64,000 nucleotides of DNA, from assembly GCF_002797445.1 (NCBI RefSeq), contig NZ_PGEP01000001.1, positions 3,906,501 to 3,970,500 on the forward strand. Reading direction: 5' to 3'. Source of the stretch: Acidovorax sp. 69 (lineage in GTDB: Bacteria > Pseudomonadota > Gammaproteobacteria > Burkholderiales > Burkholderiaceae_C). A program made the position numbers and the translations under genes. Positions 8,517 to 16,177 of this stretch are shown piece by piece. The notes beneath the pieces were generated by a model, which saw only the letters and a list, made by a program, of their open reading frames with translations, searched no databases and was not told the origin of the DNA. Position 1 is the first letter of the stretch; the number at the start of each line of letters is the position of its first letter.

Positions 8517-9511
8517 TCAATACGCCTTGAAGTTGGCCGCCACCCGCTGGTTCAGGTAGGCGCCCGCGGCAATCGCCGGGTACTTCTTGCCGGGCCCTTC
8601 GATGATGGCGTCGCGGTTGGCTTGCGCAAAGAATGCCATGCTGTAGCGCGGACCCATGTACTCGCCCGGCAAAGGATTCTTCACGCGGTGAAAGTTGCTG
8701 GGCAGCTGGTCATCGCTCCAGCGCATCAGCATGTCGCCGATATTGCAGGTGATCGCCTGCTCGTCGGGCGTCACCGACGTCCAGGCCTGGCTGTCCATCT
8801 CCTTGCCGGGGCACACCTGCAGACCGCCCTGGCCCTGGCGCTGGAAGAGCAAGGTCAGGCAGTCAAAGTCGGTATGAGCCCCAGCGCGCCACAGGCCCAG
8901 GTGGGCCTGCTGCTCGGGGGCGTGGCAAAGTAGTGCAACAGGCGCAAGGTGCTTTGGTAGCTGGCCTGTGCAGGGTCGTGCGCGCGGGCAAAGAAGTCCT
9001 CGTCAAACCCCAGCTTCCATGCAAAACACGACAGCACCTGCATCGCCACCTGCCAGCACTGCCCCTCGAAGGCGAGCATGGTGGCCTGAAAGCCCGCCAG
9101 CTCCTCGTCGGTAGGCCACAGGCCATCCATGTGCGGGCGGGTGATCTGGTACGACTCCTTCTGGTCGGGCGTTCCGGTGGATGGCCGCACCTGGGCGCGG
9201 CTTTCCCAGCCCACGTTGAGCGCCTTCTTGAGCGAGTATTGCGCCTTCACGGCATCCGGCAGCGCAAAGAAGCGCTCGGTCATCGCAAAGGCGTTGCGCA
9301 CCTCGGCCAGGTCAATGCCATGGTTCACGATCTGGAAGAAGCCCACATCGACGGCGGCATTCCATAGCTGGTCGGCAATCTCGGTCTTGCGCTGTGCAAA
9401 GTGTGTGAGGTCGATGCGGCGGATCTCGCGGCTCGCGGTTTCCGAACCCATCGCGCCCATGCGCGTTTCTTTTTGCAGCTCGGCGAGGTCATACGTGGCG
9501 GTGCTGGTCAT
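8517..9511 (-). pseudogene. Second IPNS-like 2-oxoglutarate/Fe(II) oxygenase, frameshifted
   Basis: Two minus-strand frames join into one oxygenase of about 331 residues. The first (from ATG 9511, behind AGGAGA) ends out of frame after LLHYFATPP. The second continues with the iron motif AHTDFDC and ends with the distal His/Arg region NFHRVKN and RYSMAFF. Adding one C to the C tract (G tract 8916-8920 on the plus strand) restores a continuous protein. All catalytic residues are present, so this is either a recent frameshift or a homopolymer sequencing error. It converges with the VOC gene and diverges from the deaminase at 9942. Confidence 0.8.
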
Positions 9512-9618
9512 GCGGTTCTCCTGAAGACAAGTGGAAGGAAGAAAGGCCCTCCCGCCTGGCGCTTCAAGAGTGGATGGCACCGCTTGCACAGGCAGGGTGC
9601 CGTCACATCTTGAAGCCA

Positions 9619-9653
9619 CGGTGTGCACGGGCGCACACCGCTGTGCGCACAGC
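9619..9653. repeat. Two adjacent palindromes upstream of the oxygenase/deaminase pair
   Basis: CGGTGTGC and GCACACCG pair perfectly across six bases (9619-9640), and GCTGTGCGCACAGC (9640-9653) is a perfect 14-base palindrome. They may be regulator sites or transcript hairpins. Confidence 0.5.
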
Positions 9654-9656
9654 GGG

Positions 9657-9737
9657 CTTCAAGAGCAATTTCCGGCTGGCGTCGTTTCATGCGGGGTGGC
9701 ATGTTGGCTACGCAGTGAACGCTTCTACTCTTGCCCT
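9657..9737. repeat. Arm B of the split inverted repeat (partner at 5764-5813)
   Basis: GCTTCAAGAGCAATTTCCGG and TGAACGCTTCTACTCTTG are exact reverse complements of the two blocks at 5764-5813, but about 40 rather than 12 bases apart. Conservation of both blocks with a variable centre suggests a structured dispersed element rather than chance. Confidence 0.6.
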
Positions 9738-9744
9738 GGATGAT

Positions 9745-9759
9745 GCAAGAACAATGCCC
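9745..9759 (-). promoter_or_regulatory. Sigma-54-like element facing the second oxygenase gene
   Basis: On the minus strand GGGCAT-N5-TTGC fits the -24/-12 pattern with correct GG/GC spacing. It would give a leader of more than 200 bases before the ATG at 9511. This is a pattern match only. Confidence 0.3.
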
Positions 9760-9820
9760 AAGGCACCCGCGAGTGCACCCTGCAAGGCAGGCAGTGGGCG
9801 CATCAAAGCCATGCATACAT

Positions 9821-9851
9821 GTCACTGTTTGTGACTGGCATGCCAAATGCA
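9821..9851 (+). promoter_or_regulatory. Inverted repeat abutting a sigma-54-like element upstream of the deaminase
   Basis: GTCAC-TGTTT-GTGAC (9821-9835) is a perfect 5-base inverted repeat. It is immediately followed by TGGCATG-CCAA-ATGC (9836-9850), which has the -24 GG and -12 GC at the correct spacing and one mismatch to TTGC. The implied start of transcription is about 80 bases before the deaminase ATG. An operator directly against a promoter is plausible but unproven. Confidence 0.4.
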
Positions 9852-9941
9852 TAGCGCAACCCATCACAGCGGCGGGCTCGCAGACAGCCCGGCGTTGCAC
9901 GACGGCCAAGCACCCCACCACACCACAAACGGAGACAACCC

Positions 9942-10469
9942 ATGCACGCACTCATGTCCACATCCCCCGCCCCGCTTGAAGAACCTGTGCTTTTGGATGA
10001 CACCGATGGCACCTATTTGCGCCAAGCCATTGCCTGGTCGTGCACAGCGCGCGCGCGCGGCAACCGGCCCTTTGGTGCGGTGGTGATCGGCGCCGACGGC
10101 AAGCTGCTGGCCGAGGCCTATTGCAACACCACCGAAACCGGCGACTGCACCGGCCACGCCGAGACCAACGCCGTGCGCCAGCTCAGCCCCCGCATGGACC
10201 GCAACACGCTGGCCAAGGCCACGCTCTATTCGTCGGCAGAGCCTTGTGTGATGTGTGCAGGAGCCATCTTCTGGTCTGGCATCGGGCGCGTGGTGTTTGG
10301 CATTGATGCTGTGCGCCTGCGCGTTTTTCGGGGTGAGCGCGCCGAACAACGCGACGCCGAGCTGTCGTGCCGCGACGTGTTTGCGGCCTCGCCCCACGCC
10401 ATTGAATGCATCGGCCCGACGCTGGTGGAAGAAGCCAGCGCACCCCATGTCGGGTTCTGGAAAACCTGA
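9942..10469 (+). CDS. Zinc-dependent nucleobase-type deaminase (CMP/dCMP deaminase fold)
   Basis: 175 residues. The zinc site is complete: HAE near residue 72 (GHAETNAVR) and PCVMC near 101 (SSAEPCVMCAGAI). This is the cytidine/deoxycytidylate deaminase fold in its nucleobase or guanine deaminase-like branch. A GGAGACA ribosome site precedes the ATG. It is separate from tRNA adenosine deaminase TadA, which would not sit in a catabolic cluster. With the CodA-like hydrolase at 12329 it implies two deamination steps and release of ammonia. The substrate is unassigned. Confidence 0.82.
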   Translation: MHALMSTSPAPLEEPVLLDDTDGTYLRQAIAWSCTARARGNRPFGAVVIGADGKLLAEAYCNTTETGDCTGHAETNAVRQLSPRMDRNTLAKATLYSSAEPCVMCAGAIFWSGIGRVVFGIDAVRLRVFRGERAEQRDAELSCRDVFAASPHAIECIGPTLVEEASAPHVGFWKT

Positions 10470-10516
10470 AACCCGCCAGTGCAGGCAGAATCTGCGCCGC
10501 CCCTCACGCATCACCC

Positions 10517-11191
10517 ATGCCCCGCACCACCGTCATGACTGAATCCGACGCCGAAGCCGCCTCCGGCGCCCTGCTCAGCCGCGCCAAACAAGGCCGTGAG
10601 CGCATCCTGGGGGCCATCCGCGAGGCGGCCATTGCCGAGTTCAGCCGCCATGGCTTCAAGGGCGCATCCACCAAGGCCATTGCCGAGCGCGCGGGCCTGA
10701 CCAAGCCCCAGCTGCATTACTACATCAGCAGCAAGGAAGAGCTGTATGAAGAGCTGCTGTATTCGGTGCTCAACGGATGGTCGGGCGCTTTCATCTTTGA
10801 CAACAACAGCGACGACCCCAAGAAGGTGCTGAGCAGCTACGTGCGCAAGAAACTCGACTACGCACTGGACAACCCAGGCCTGTCGCGCATCTTCACCACC
10901 GAGGTGCTGGGCGGCGGCCGCAACCTGGGCAGATACTGGCCCGTGGCCGTCAAGTCCACCCAACAGAAGGTGGACCTGATCAACCGCTGGATTGCCGAAG
11001 GCCGCATGCGCAAGGTGGACGCCAAGGTGCTGCTCATGCAGATCTGGGGCATGACGCAGCACTACGCAGACTATGGCGTGCAAGTGCACATCATGCTGGG
11101 CCTGGCGCCCGACGAAGCCATCGACCGCGAGCCCGTCGTGCGTGAACTCACCAGCTTTGTGCTGCTGGGCTGCGGCCTCGCACCAGACTAA
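10517..11191 (+). CDS. TetR-family regulator, RutR-like
   Basis: 224 residues. The N-terminal helix-turn-helix (EFSRHGFKGASTKAIAERAG, then LHYYISSKEEL) lies at about 40-75. The C-terminal half resembles the RutR ligand domain, including IWGMTQHYADYGVQV, close to the equivalent segment of E. coli RutR, which binds uracil/thymine and controls pyrimidine use. A RutR-type half-site pair occurs just upstream of the next gene (11339-11367), so I infer that this protein regulates that promoter in response to a pyrimidine-like ligand. An alternative start at 10535 is possible because no strong ribosome site is visible. Confidence 0.82.
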   Translation: MPRTTVMTESDAEAASGALLSRAKQGRERILGAIREAAIAEFSRHGFKGASTKAIAERAGLTKPQLHYYISSKEELYEELLYSVLNGWSGAFIFDNNSDDPKKVLSSYVRKKLDYALDNPGLSRIFTTEVLGGGRNLGRYWPVAVKSTQQKVDLINRWIAEGRMRKVDAKVLLMQIWGMTQHYADYGVQVHIMLGLAPDEAIDREPVVRELTSFVLLGCGLAPD

Positions 11192-11317
11192 AGCCCCGCG
11201 CACATTTCTGGGCGGCCCCCGGATGCTGCGGGGCCAATACCGGGCGATTTGCACCAGCACGCGGCGCTGATGGGCCCCGTTGATCCATCACAAAGACGTT
11301 TTACCGATTTTTGTGGC

Positions 11318-11333
11318 TGGCACAGCCTTTGCA
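11318..11333 (+). promoter_or_regulatory. Near-consensus sigma-54 promoter
   Basis: CTGGCAC-N5-TTGCA matches the -24/-12 consensus (TGGCAC, five bases, TTGCW) at every key base. Transcription would begin near 11344, about 27 bases before the ferredoxin ATG. An NtrC-type half-site TGCACC lies at 11250-11255, but no full dyad is visible. The promoter implies an enhancer-binding activator, most simply nitrogen control by NtrC. Confidence 0.65.
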
Positions 11334-11338
11334 ACAGT

Positions 11339-11367
11339 TTGACCAATCGATCAAATCACATGGTCAA
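11339..11367. promoter_or_regulatory. RutR-type operator half-sites overlapping the transcription start
   Basis: TTGACCA (11339-11345) and TGGTCAA (11361-11367) are perfect inverted half-sites identical to those of the E. coli RutR consensus TTGACCAnnTGGTCAA, but spaced 15 bases apart rather than 2. The left half also pairs with CGATCAA at the canonical spacing (5 of 7 matches). The site lies between the sigma-54 promoter and the ATG, where a repressor would block initiation or clearance. The RutR-like gene is immediately upstream. Confidence 0.6.
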
Positions 11368-11370
11368 ACA

Positions 11371-11682
11371 ATGCAGACAGCCCCTGACACAGCCACCACA
11401 GCCGAGACTGCCAGCGCGGAACACCGGTTCGAGCTGATCCTGCAGCGCAGCCAGATGCGCCTGCCCGTTGCACCTGGCGAGAGCATCGCCGACGTCTTGC
11501 AGCTCGCTGGCGTGGCGCTGGAGACGCTGTGCGAGCAGGGCATGTGCGGCACCTGCGTGACCCGCTGGCTGGACGGCGAGCCCGACCACCGCGACAGCTG
11601 TCTGAGCGCCGACGAACAGCGCACCCACGTGGCGGTGTGCTGCGCACGTTGCCACAGCCCCACGCTCACGCTCGACCTCTAG
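11371..11682 (+). CDS. Stand-alone plant-type [2Fe-2S] ferredoxin (phthalate dioxygenase reductase-like domain)
   Basis: 103 residues. The cluster motif CEQGMCGTC lies near residues 55-63, and EPDHRDSCL with a later Cys follows. This is the pattern of the C-terminal ferredoxin domain of phthalate-dioxygenase-type reductases, here as a free protein without the FMN and NAD domains. The next gene encodes a flavodoxin-fold oxidoreductase that might reduce it. No Rieske oxygenase or P450 partner lies in the window, so the acceptor is unknown. It is the first gene behind the sigma-54/RutR-type control region. Confidence 0.82.
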   Translation: MQTAPDTATTAETASAEHRFELILQRSQMRLPVAPGESIADVLQLAGVALETLCEQGMCGTCVTRWLDGEPDHRDSCLSADEQRTHVAVCCARCHSPTLTLDL

Positions 11683-11717
11683 GCCCACCCACACCACCCA
11701 CCCGAAGGACACCCGCC

Positions 11718-12305
11718 ATGCGCATCCTCGTGATCTATTGCCACCCGGTAGAGACCAGCTACAACGCCGCCCTGCATACCGAGGTGGTGCAGCAGTTGCG
11801 CGGCGCGGGCCATGAGGTGGACGACTGCGACCTGTACGCCGAGGGCTTCAACCCCGTGATGACTCGCGAGGAACGCCTGGGCTACCACGAGGTACCGAGC
11901 AACCAATTGCCTGTGCAGGGCTATGTAGACCGCCTGCTGAAGGCCGAGGCCGTGGTGTTCTGCTTTCCCACCTGGTGCTTTGGCATGCCGGCCATGCTCA
12001 AGGGCTTCTTCGACCGGGTGCTGATGCCCGGCGTGGCCTTCGACATCAGCGACCCGCACAACGTCAAGCCCTCGCTCACGCACATCAAGCGCATCTCGGC
12101 TGTGGTCACCTATGGCCGCCCGCGCTGGACAGCGCTGTTCATGGGCGACCCTCCCCGCAAGTCCATCACCCGCTACATGCGCCTGCTCACGGGTGGCAAG
12201 GCGCGGGTGGACTACCACGCCTACTACCACATGAACGTGGCCACGCCACCCCGTCTGGCGGACTTCAAGGCCCGCGTGGGGCAGGCCATGGCCCGCTTTG
12301 CGTAA
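11718..12305 (+). CDS. NAD(P)H-dependent oxidoreductase, flavodoxin-like (NQO/MdaB type)
   Basis: 195 residues. The N terminus ILVIYCHPVETSYNAAL is the phosphate-binding loop of NAD(P)H:quinone-type flavoproteins, and FPTWCFGMPAMLKGFFDRV is the flavin-site segment of that family. It probably carries FMN or FAD in the cytoplasm. The position between a ferredoxin and an amidohydrolase suggests that it supplies electrons to the former or reduces a heterocyclic intermediate. It is followed after 23 bases by the amidohydrolase gene. Confidence 0.82.
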   Translation: MRILVIYCHPVETSYNAALHTEVVQQLRGAGHEVDDCDLYAEGFNPVMTREERLGYHEVPSNQLPVQGYVDRLLKAEAVVFCFPTWCFGMPAMLKGFFDRVLMPGVAFDISDPHNVKPSLTHIKRISAVVTYGRPRWTALFMGDPPRKSITRYMRLLTGGKARVDYHAYYHMNVATPPRLADFKARVGQAMARFA

Positions 12306-12328
12306 GACCACGTTCTAAGGACCACGGC

Positions 12329-13639
12329 ATGCACGCATCCAACACGCCCGACCACATCCTGCGCGCCCGGCTGCCGCGCTGGCTTCTACCCACGCAATGG
12401 CCCCAACAGGGCCACCAACCCGCGCTGGCCGACCTGCATCTGGCCCAGGGCCGCGTGGTGCACGTGCAGCCCCACGGCACGGCACCCGATCCGCAAGGCA
12501 CCCGGTGGGACGTGGCCGGTGCCCTGGTTCTGCCCGGCCTGGTGGACGCCCACACACACCTCGACAAAGCCTTCACCCTGCCGCGCATGGGTGTCGTCCA
12601 ACCCGGCCTGCTGGGCGCCATCGACGCGATGATGGTAGACCGCTTGGGATGGACCGAGGCCGACATCCACGCCCGCGCCAGCCGCGCGCTGCAATGGGCC
12701 TGCGAGGCCGGCACAGTGCACCTGCGCACCCACTGCGACTGGTGGGAGCCTGAGGCCCAGCCCTTGGCCTGGAACGTATTGCGCGCACTCGCCCACGACT
12801 GGGCCGACCGCATCACGTTGGAGCGCGTGAGCCTGATCCCCCTGCACCTGTACGCCAACCGCAGCACCGCCATGCGCCTGGCTGCCACCGTGGCTGACAG
12901 CGGCGGCGGCGCCCTGCTGGGTGGCTTCGTGCATTCCACCAACTGGGACCCACAGGCCTTGCGCCATTTGTTCGAGGCCGCGCAACACCACGGCCTGAAC
13001 GTGGACCTGCATGTGGACGAAGAGCTGCACCCCGGCGCCAAAGGACTGGCCACCACGGCCGCGCTGCTCAAGGAGCTGAGGTTCGAAGGCCATGTGGTCT
13101 GCGGCCACACCTGCGCCCTGGCTGCGCAGGACGAGGCGACCGCCCTGGCAACGCTGGACGCTGTGGCGCAAAGCCCCATCACGCTGGTCACGCTACCCAT
13201 CACCAACCTGCTGCTGCAGGACGCCACCACTGGCCGCACACCCCGCCAGCGTGGCCTCACCCTGGTGAAGGAAGCGCGCGCACGCGACATTCCCGTGCTG
13301 GTGGCCAGCGACAACGTGCAAGACCCGTTCTGCCCGGTGGGCAGCTTTGACCCGCTGGAGGCCCTGGCCACCGGCGTGCTGGCGGCGCAGCTCGACGCGC
13401 CGTTCGACCAGTGGAGCGAATCACTGTGCCGAGCCGACTGGCTGCGCACGGGCCCTGCGGCACTGCCCCTGCAGCCCGGCACTGTGGCCGACCTGCTGGT
13501 CTTCACCCAAGCCGACCACTGGGGCTTTCCGTCGCGTGCACAAGGCCGCGTGGTGCTGCGCCAGGGCCGCGTCGCCAGCGGCCATGCACCCGCCGCCTGG
13601 CATGTGCCCACACCCCAGTTGACAAGGAGCCCGGCATGA
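12329..13639 (+). CDS. CodA-like metal-dependent amidohydrolase (cytosine deaminase family)
   Basis: 436 residues; the ATG at 12329 follows CTAAGGA, and upstream in-frame starts lie inside the reductase gene. The first metal motif HTHLDKAF lies near residue 74. HVDEE and CGHTC supply later ligands, and ASDNVQDPFCPVGS near 325 is the active-site Asp segment typical of cytosine deaminase and related aminohydrolases such as N-isopropylammelide hydrolase. It likely deaminates or opens a nitrogen heterocycle. The stop overlaps the RidA gene start (ATGA). The true substrate may differ from cytosine. Confidence 0.83.
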   Translation: MHASNTPDHILRARLPRWLLPTQWPQQGHQPALADLHLAQGRVVHVQPHGTAPDPQGTRWDVAGALVLPGLVDAHTHLDKAFTLPRMGVVQPGLLGAIDAMMVDRLGWTEADIHARASRALQWACEAGTVHLRTHCDWWEPEAQPLAWNVLRALAHDWADRITLERVSLIPLHLYANRSTAMRLAATVADSGGGALLGGFVHSTNWDPQALRHLFEAAQHHGLNVDLHVDEELHPGAKGLATTAALLKELRFEGHVVCGHTCALAAQDEATALATLDAVAQSPITLVTLPITNLLLQDATTGRTPRQRGLTLVKEARARDIPVLVASDNVQDPFCPVGSFDPLEALATGVLAAQLDAPFDQWSESLCRADWLRTGPAALPLQPGTVADLLVFTQADHWGFPSRAQGRVVLRQGRVASGHAPAAWHVPTPQLTRSPA

Positions 13640-14124
13640 CCGCCACACCATCCACCACTGGCACCACTGGCACCGCGCCAGGCATTGCCCAGCCCCTGGC
13701 CCGCTACGCCGCCTGGCGCCGCGCGGGCGACTTCATTTACCTCAGCGGCGTCATCGCCGTGGACCCTGCGGCCAGCCGCATCGTGCGCGGCTATGCCGAC
13801 ATTCCTGACGAAGCCGCCACGCTGATCGGCCGCACCGGCGAGTTCAGCAGCGACATCAAAGAGGGCCCCATCCTCGCGCAGAGCTGGTACGTGCTCGACC
13901 GTATTCGTCTGACCATGGAAGCCGCGGGCGGCCAGATGTCGGACGTGTTCAAGCTCGTGCAGTACTTCAAGAACCTGGACCACTTCCCCCAGTACAGCCG
14001 CGTGCGCAAGCTGTTCTTCCCGGGCGAGCCGCCGGCCTCCACCGTGGTGGAGGTCTCAGGCATGTTGCCGACCCCCGACATTCTCATCGAGGTAGAGGCC
14101 ACCGCCTATCTCCCTCTGCACTAA
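13636..14124 (+). CDS. RidA/YjgF/UK114-family protein
   Basis: 162 residues, starting inside the amidohydrolase stop. The C-terminal segment STVVEVSGMLPTPDILIEVE carries the family pattern. RidA proteins hydrolyse reactive enamines/imines; the family member RutC acts in pyrimidine breakdown. Together with the RutR-like regulator this is a second parallel to the rut system, although RutA, RutB and RutD are absent. The trimer active-site Arg of canonical RidA is not obvious in the tail, so an enamine deaminase role is only probable. Confidence 0.8.
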   Translation: MTATPSTTGTTGTAPGIAQPLARYAAWRRAGDFIYLSGVIAVDPAASRIVRGYADIPDEAATLIGRTGEFSSDIKEGPILAQSWYVLDRIRLTMEAAGGQMSDVFKLVQYFKNLDHFPQYSRVRKLFFPGEPPASTVVEVSGMLPTPDILIEVEATAYLPLH

Positions 14125-14153
14125 CGCGTCCCCTTACACGAAAGACCCCGCCC

Positions 14154-15017
14154 ATGCTGCACGGCTACAACCCGCCCCACCGCTACCTGCCCTACCTGAG
14201 CTGGACCGAGATCGTGGACCTGCCCGACAAGGAGAACACCGTCATCGTTCTGCCCACGGGCGCCACAGAGCAGCACGGCCCCCACCTGCCCTGCGCGGTG
14301 GACACGGTCATCAGCGCCGGGGTGGTGGGCCATGCGCTGGCCCGCCTGCCAGCGGATGTGCCAGCGTTTGCGATGGCGCCCATCACCTACGGCAAGTCCG
14401 AGGAGCACCTGCACTTCCCTGGCACTGTCACCCTCAGTGGCGAAACCCTGCTGGCCACCATGAATGAGGTGGGCGAGTCGGTCTACCGCGCAGGCTTTCG
14501 CAAGTTGCTGTTCGTCAACGGCCACGGCGGCCAGCCGCAGGTGATGGAGATGTGCGCGCGCGAGCTGCGCCTGCGCCATGGCGACTTCATCGTGGTGCCC
14601 AGCTTCACCTGGCGCGTACCGCACGTGGCGGGCAAGTACCTGTCGGAGCAGGAAAAGAAACTGGCCATGCACGCGGGCCACGCCGAGACCGCGCTGATGC
14701 TGGCCTTGGCCCCAGACACCGTGCACATGGAGCGCGCGGTGGTCAACTACCCGCCCGTATTCGACTCGCCCCTGCTCTCGCCCGACGGCCGCCCCGCCTG
14801 CGCCTGGAGCGCACGCGACTTCGGGCCCAGCGGCATCATCGGCGACCCGCTGCCCGCCACCGCCGAGCAGGGCCACGCCATCCTCGATTCGCTGGCCGTG
14901 AGCTGGGCCGCCGCCATCACCGAGCTGCACAAGCTTCAATGGGCCGCACGCCCCGAGCCCACCTGGGGCCGCGCCAACCACACCGGCCATGTGGAGCAGT
15001 CCAGCGCCCTGGCTTGA
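14154..15017 (+). CDS. Creatininase-family amidohydrolase
   Basis: 287 residues, the normal family length. LPTGATEQHGPHLPCAVDT near residues 30-48 holds the metal-binding E-x-HG-x-HLP-x3-D pattern, and NGHGGQPQ near 122 is the second conserved motif. Members open cyclic amides (creatinine, FAPy-type deformylation, other lactams). In this cluster it could open the ring after hydroxylation and deamination. It lies 29 bases after the RidA gene and before the ABC importer. Confidence 0.85.
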   Translation: MLHGYNPPHRYLPYLSWTEIVDLPDKENTVIVLPTGATEQHGPHLPCAVDTVISAGVVGHALARLPADVPAFAMAPITYGKSEEHLHFPGTVTLSGETLLATMNEVGESVYRAGFRKLLFVNGHGGQPQVMEMCARELRLRHGDFIVVPSFTWRVPHVAGKYLSEQEKKLAMHAGHAETALMLALAPDTVHMERAVVNYPPVFDSPLLSPDGRPACAWSARDFGPSGIIGDPLPATAEQGHAILDSLAVSWAAAITELHKLQWAARPEPTWGRANHTGHVEQSSALA

Positions 15018-15102
15018 AACCTGCAAACGCAGCCACATCCCCTTTCCCTTCTCCCCTCGTTGCCCCTTCGTTCACCCTCCACCACCCTACCGGAGTAAAG
15101 CC

Positions 15103-16107
15103 ATGATGAAGACCGCTTCCCGCCTTTCCAAACTTGGTGCAGCCGCGCTGCTCGCTGTTGGTGCGCTCGCCACCACATCGGGCACCGCCCAGGCGCAAGA
15201 AAAGTTCACCTACATGACCAACTGGTACGCGCAGGCCGAGCACGGCGGCTTCTACCAGGCGGTGGCCACGGGTCTGTACAAGAAGTACGGCCTCGATGTG
15301 TCCATCAAAATGGGTGGCCCGCAGGTCAACATCGTGCAGATGATGGCCGCAGGCCAGGCTGAGTGTGTGATGGGATCGAGCGACCTGCAGATGATCCAGA
15401 TGCGCGAGGGCGGCGTGCCCGTGGTCAACGTGGCCGCAGTGTTCCAGAAAGACCCGCAGGTACTCATCGCGCATGAGGATGTGAAGAAGTTCGAAGACCT
15501 CAAGGGCAAGACCATTCTCATTGCCTCGTCGGCCCAGCGCGGCTACTGGCCCTGGCTCAAGGCCAAGTACGGTTTCACCGATTCGCAGACACGCCCTTAC
15601 ACCTTCAACATCCAGCCCTTCGTGGCCGACAAGAACACAGCGCAACAGGGCTACCTGACGTCGGAGCCGTTCGCCATCGCCAAGGCCGGCGTCAAGGCCA
15701 ACACACTGATGTTCAGCGACCAGGGCTACCCCGCCTACGCCACCACCATCTCGTGCATGGACAAGACGGTGAAGGACCGCAGCGCCGCCGTGGCCTCGTT
15801 CGTGAAGGCGTCGATGGAAGGCTGGAAGAGCTACCTGGCCGACCCGGCCCCTGCCAACGCCCTCATCAAGAAGGACAACCCCAACATGACCGATGAGCAA
15901 CTGGCCTACAGCGTGGCCAAGCTCAAGGAAATGGGCATGGCCACGGGCGGTGACGCAGCCGCCATGGGCATCGGCATCATGACCGACGCACGCGCCAAGG
16001 CCAGCTACGACTTCCTGGTCGAGTCCAAGCTCATCGACCCGGCCAAGGTGAAGCTGACCGAGACCTACACCACGTCGTTCGTCAAAGACCTCAAAGTCCT
16101 GCCCTGA
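15103..16107 (+). CDS. ABC transporter periplasmic substrate-binding protein (NMT1/THI5-like)
   Basis: 334 residues. A Sec signal peptide (about residues 1-31, ending AQAQ) precedes FTYMTNWYAQAEHGGFYQA, a pattern shared by NMT1/ThiY/RibY-type binding proteins that carry pyrimidine, riboflavin-like or other heterocyclic ligands. A CGGAG ribosome site supports ATG 15103 (15106 is also possible). It heads a complete importer with 16178-17946, which fits uptake of a nitrogen heterocycle processed by the upstream enzymes. Confidence 0.86.
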   Translation: MMKTASRLSKLGAAALLAVGALATTSGTAQAQEKFTYMTNWYAQAEHGGFYQAVATGLYKKYGLDVSIKMGGPQVNIVQMMAAGQAECVMGSSDLQMIQMREGGVPVVNVAAVFQKDPQVLIAHEDVKKFEDLKGKTILIASSAQRGYWPWLKAKYGFTDSQTRPYTFNIQPFVADKNTAQQGYLTSEPFAIAKAGVKANTLMFSDQGYPAYATTISCMDKTVKDRSAAVASFVKASMEGWKSYLADPAPANALIKKDNPNMTDEQLAYSVAKLKEMGMATGGDAAAMGIGIMTDARAKASYDFLVESKLIDPAKVKLTETYTTSFVKDLKVLP

Positions 16108-16177
16108 GCCTGACAGCCCTGAAACAGCGGCCGGTGCGCTCCCTTGCCAGCCCGGCCGCATCCATCGAAAGGCGACC

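Larger units (their letters stand above)
9512..9941. other. Divergent control region between the second oxygenase and the deaminase
   Basis: 430 bases with no supportable gene but dense symmetry: adjacent palindromes at 9619-9653, arm B of the split inverted repeat (9657-9737), a minus-strand sigma-54-like element (9745-9759), an inverted repeat GTCAC-N5-GTGAC (9821-9835) and a plus-strand sigma-54-like element (9836-9851). It must carry the promoters of both flanking genes. Confidence 0.6.
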
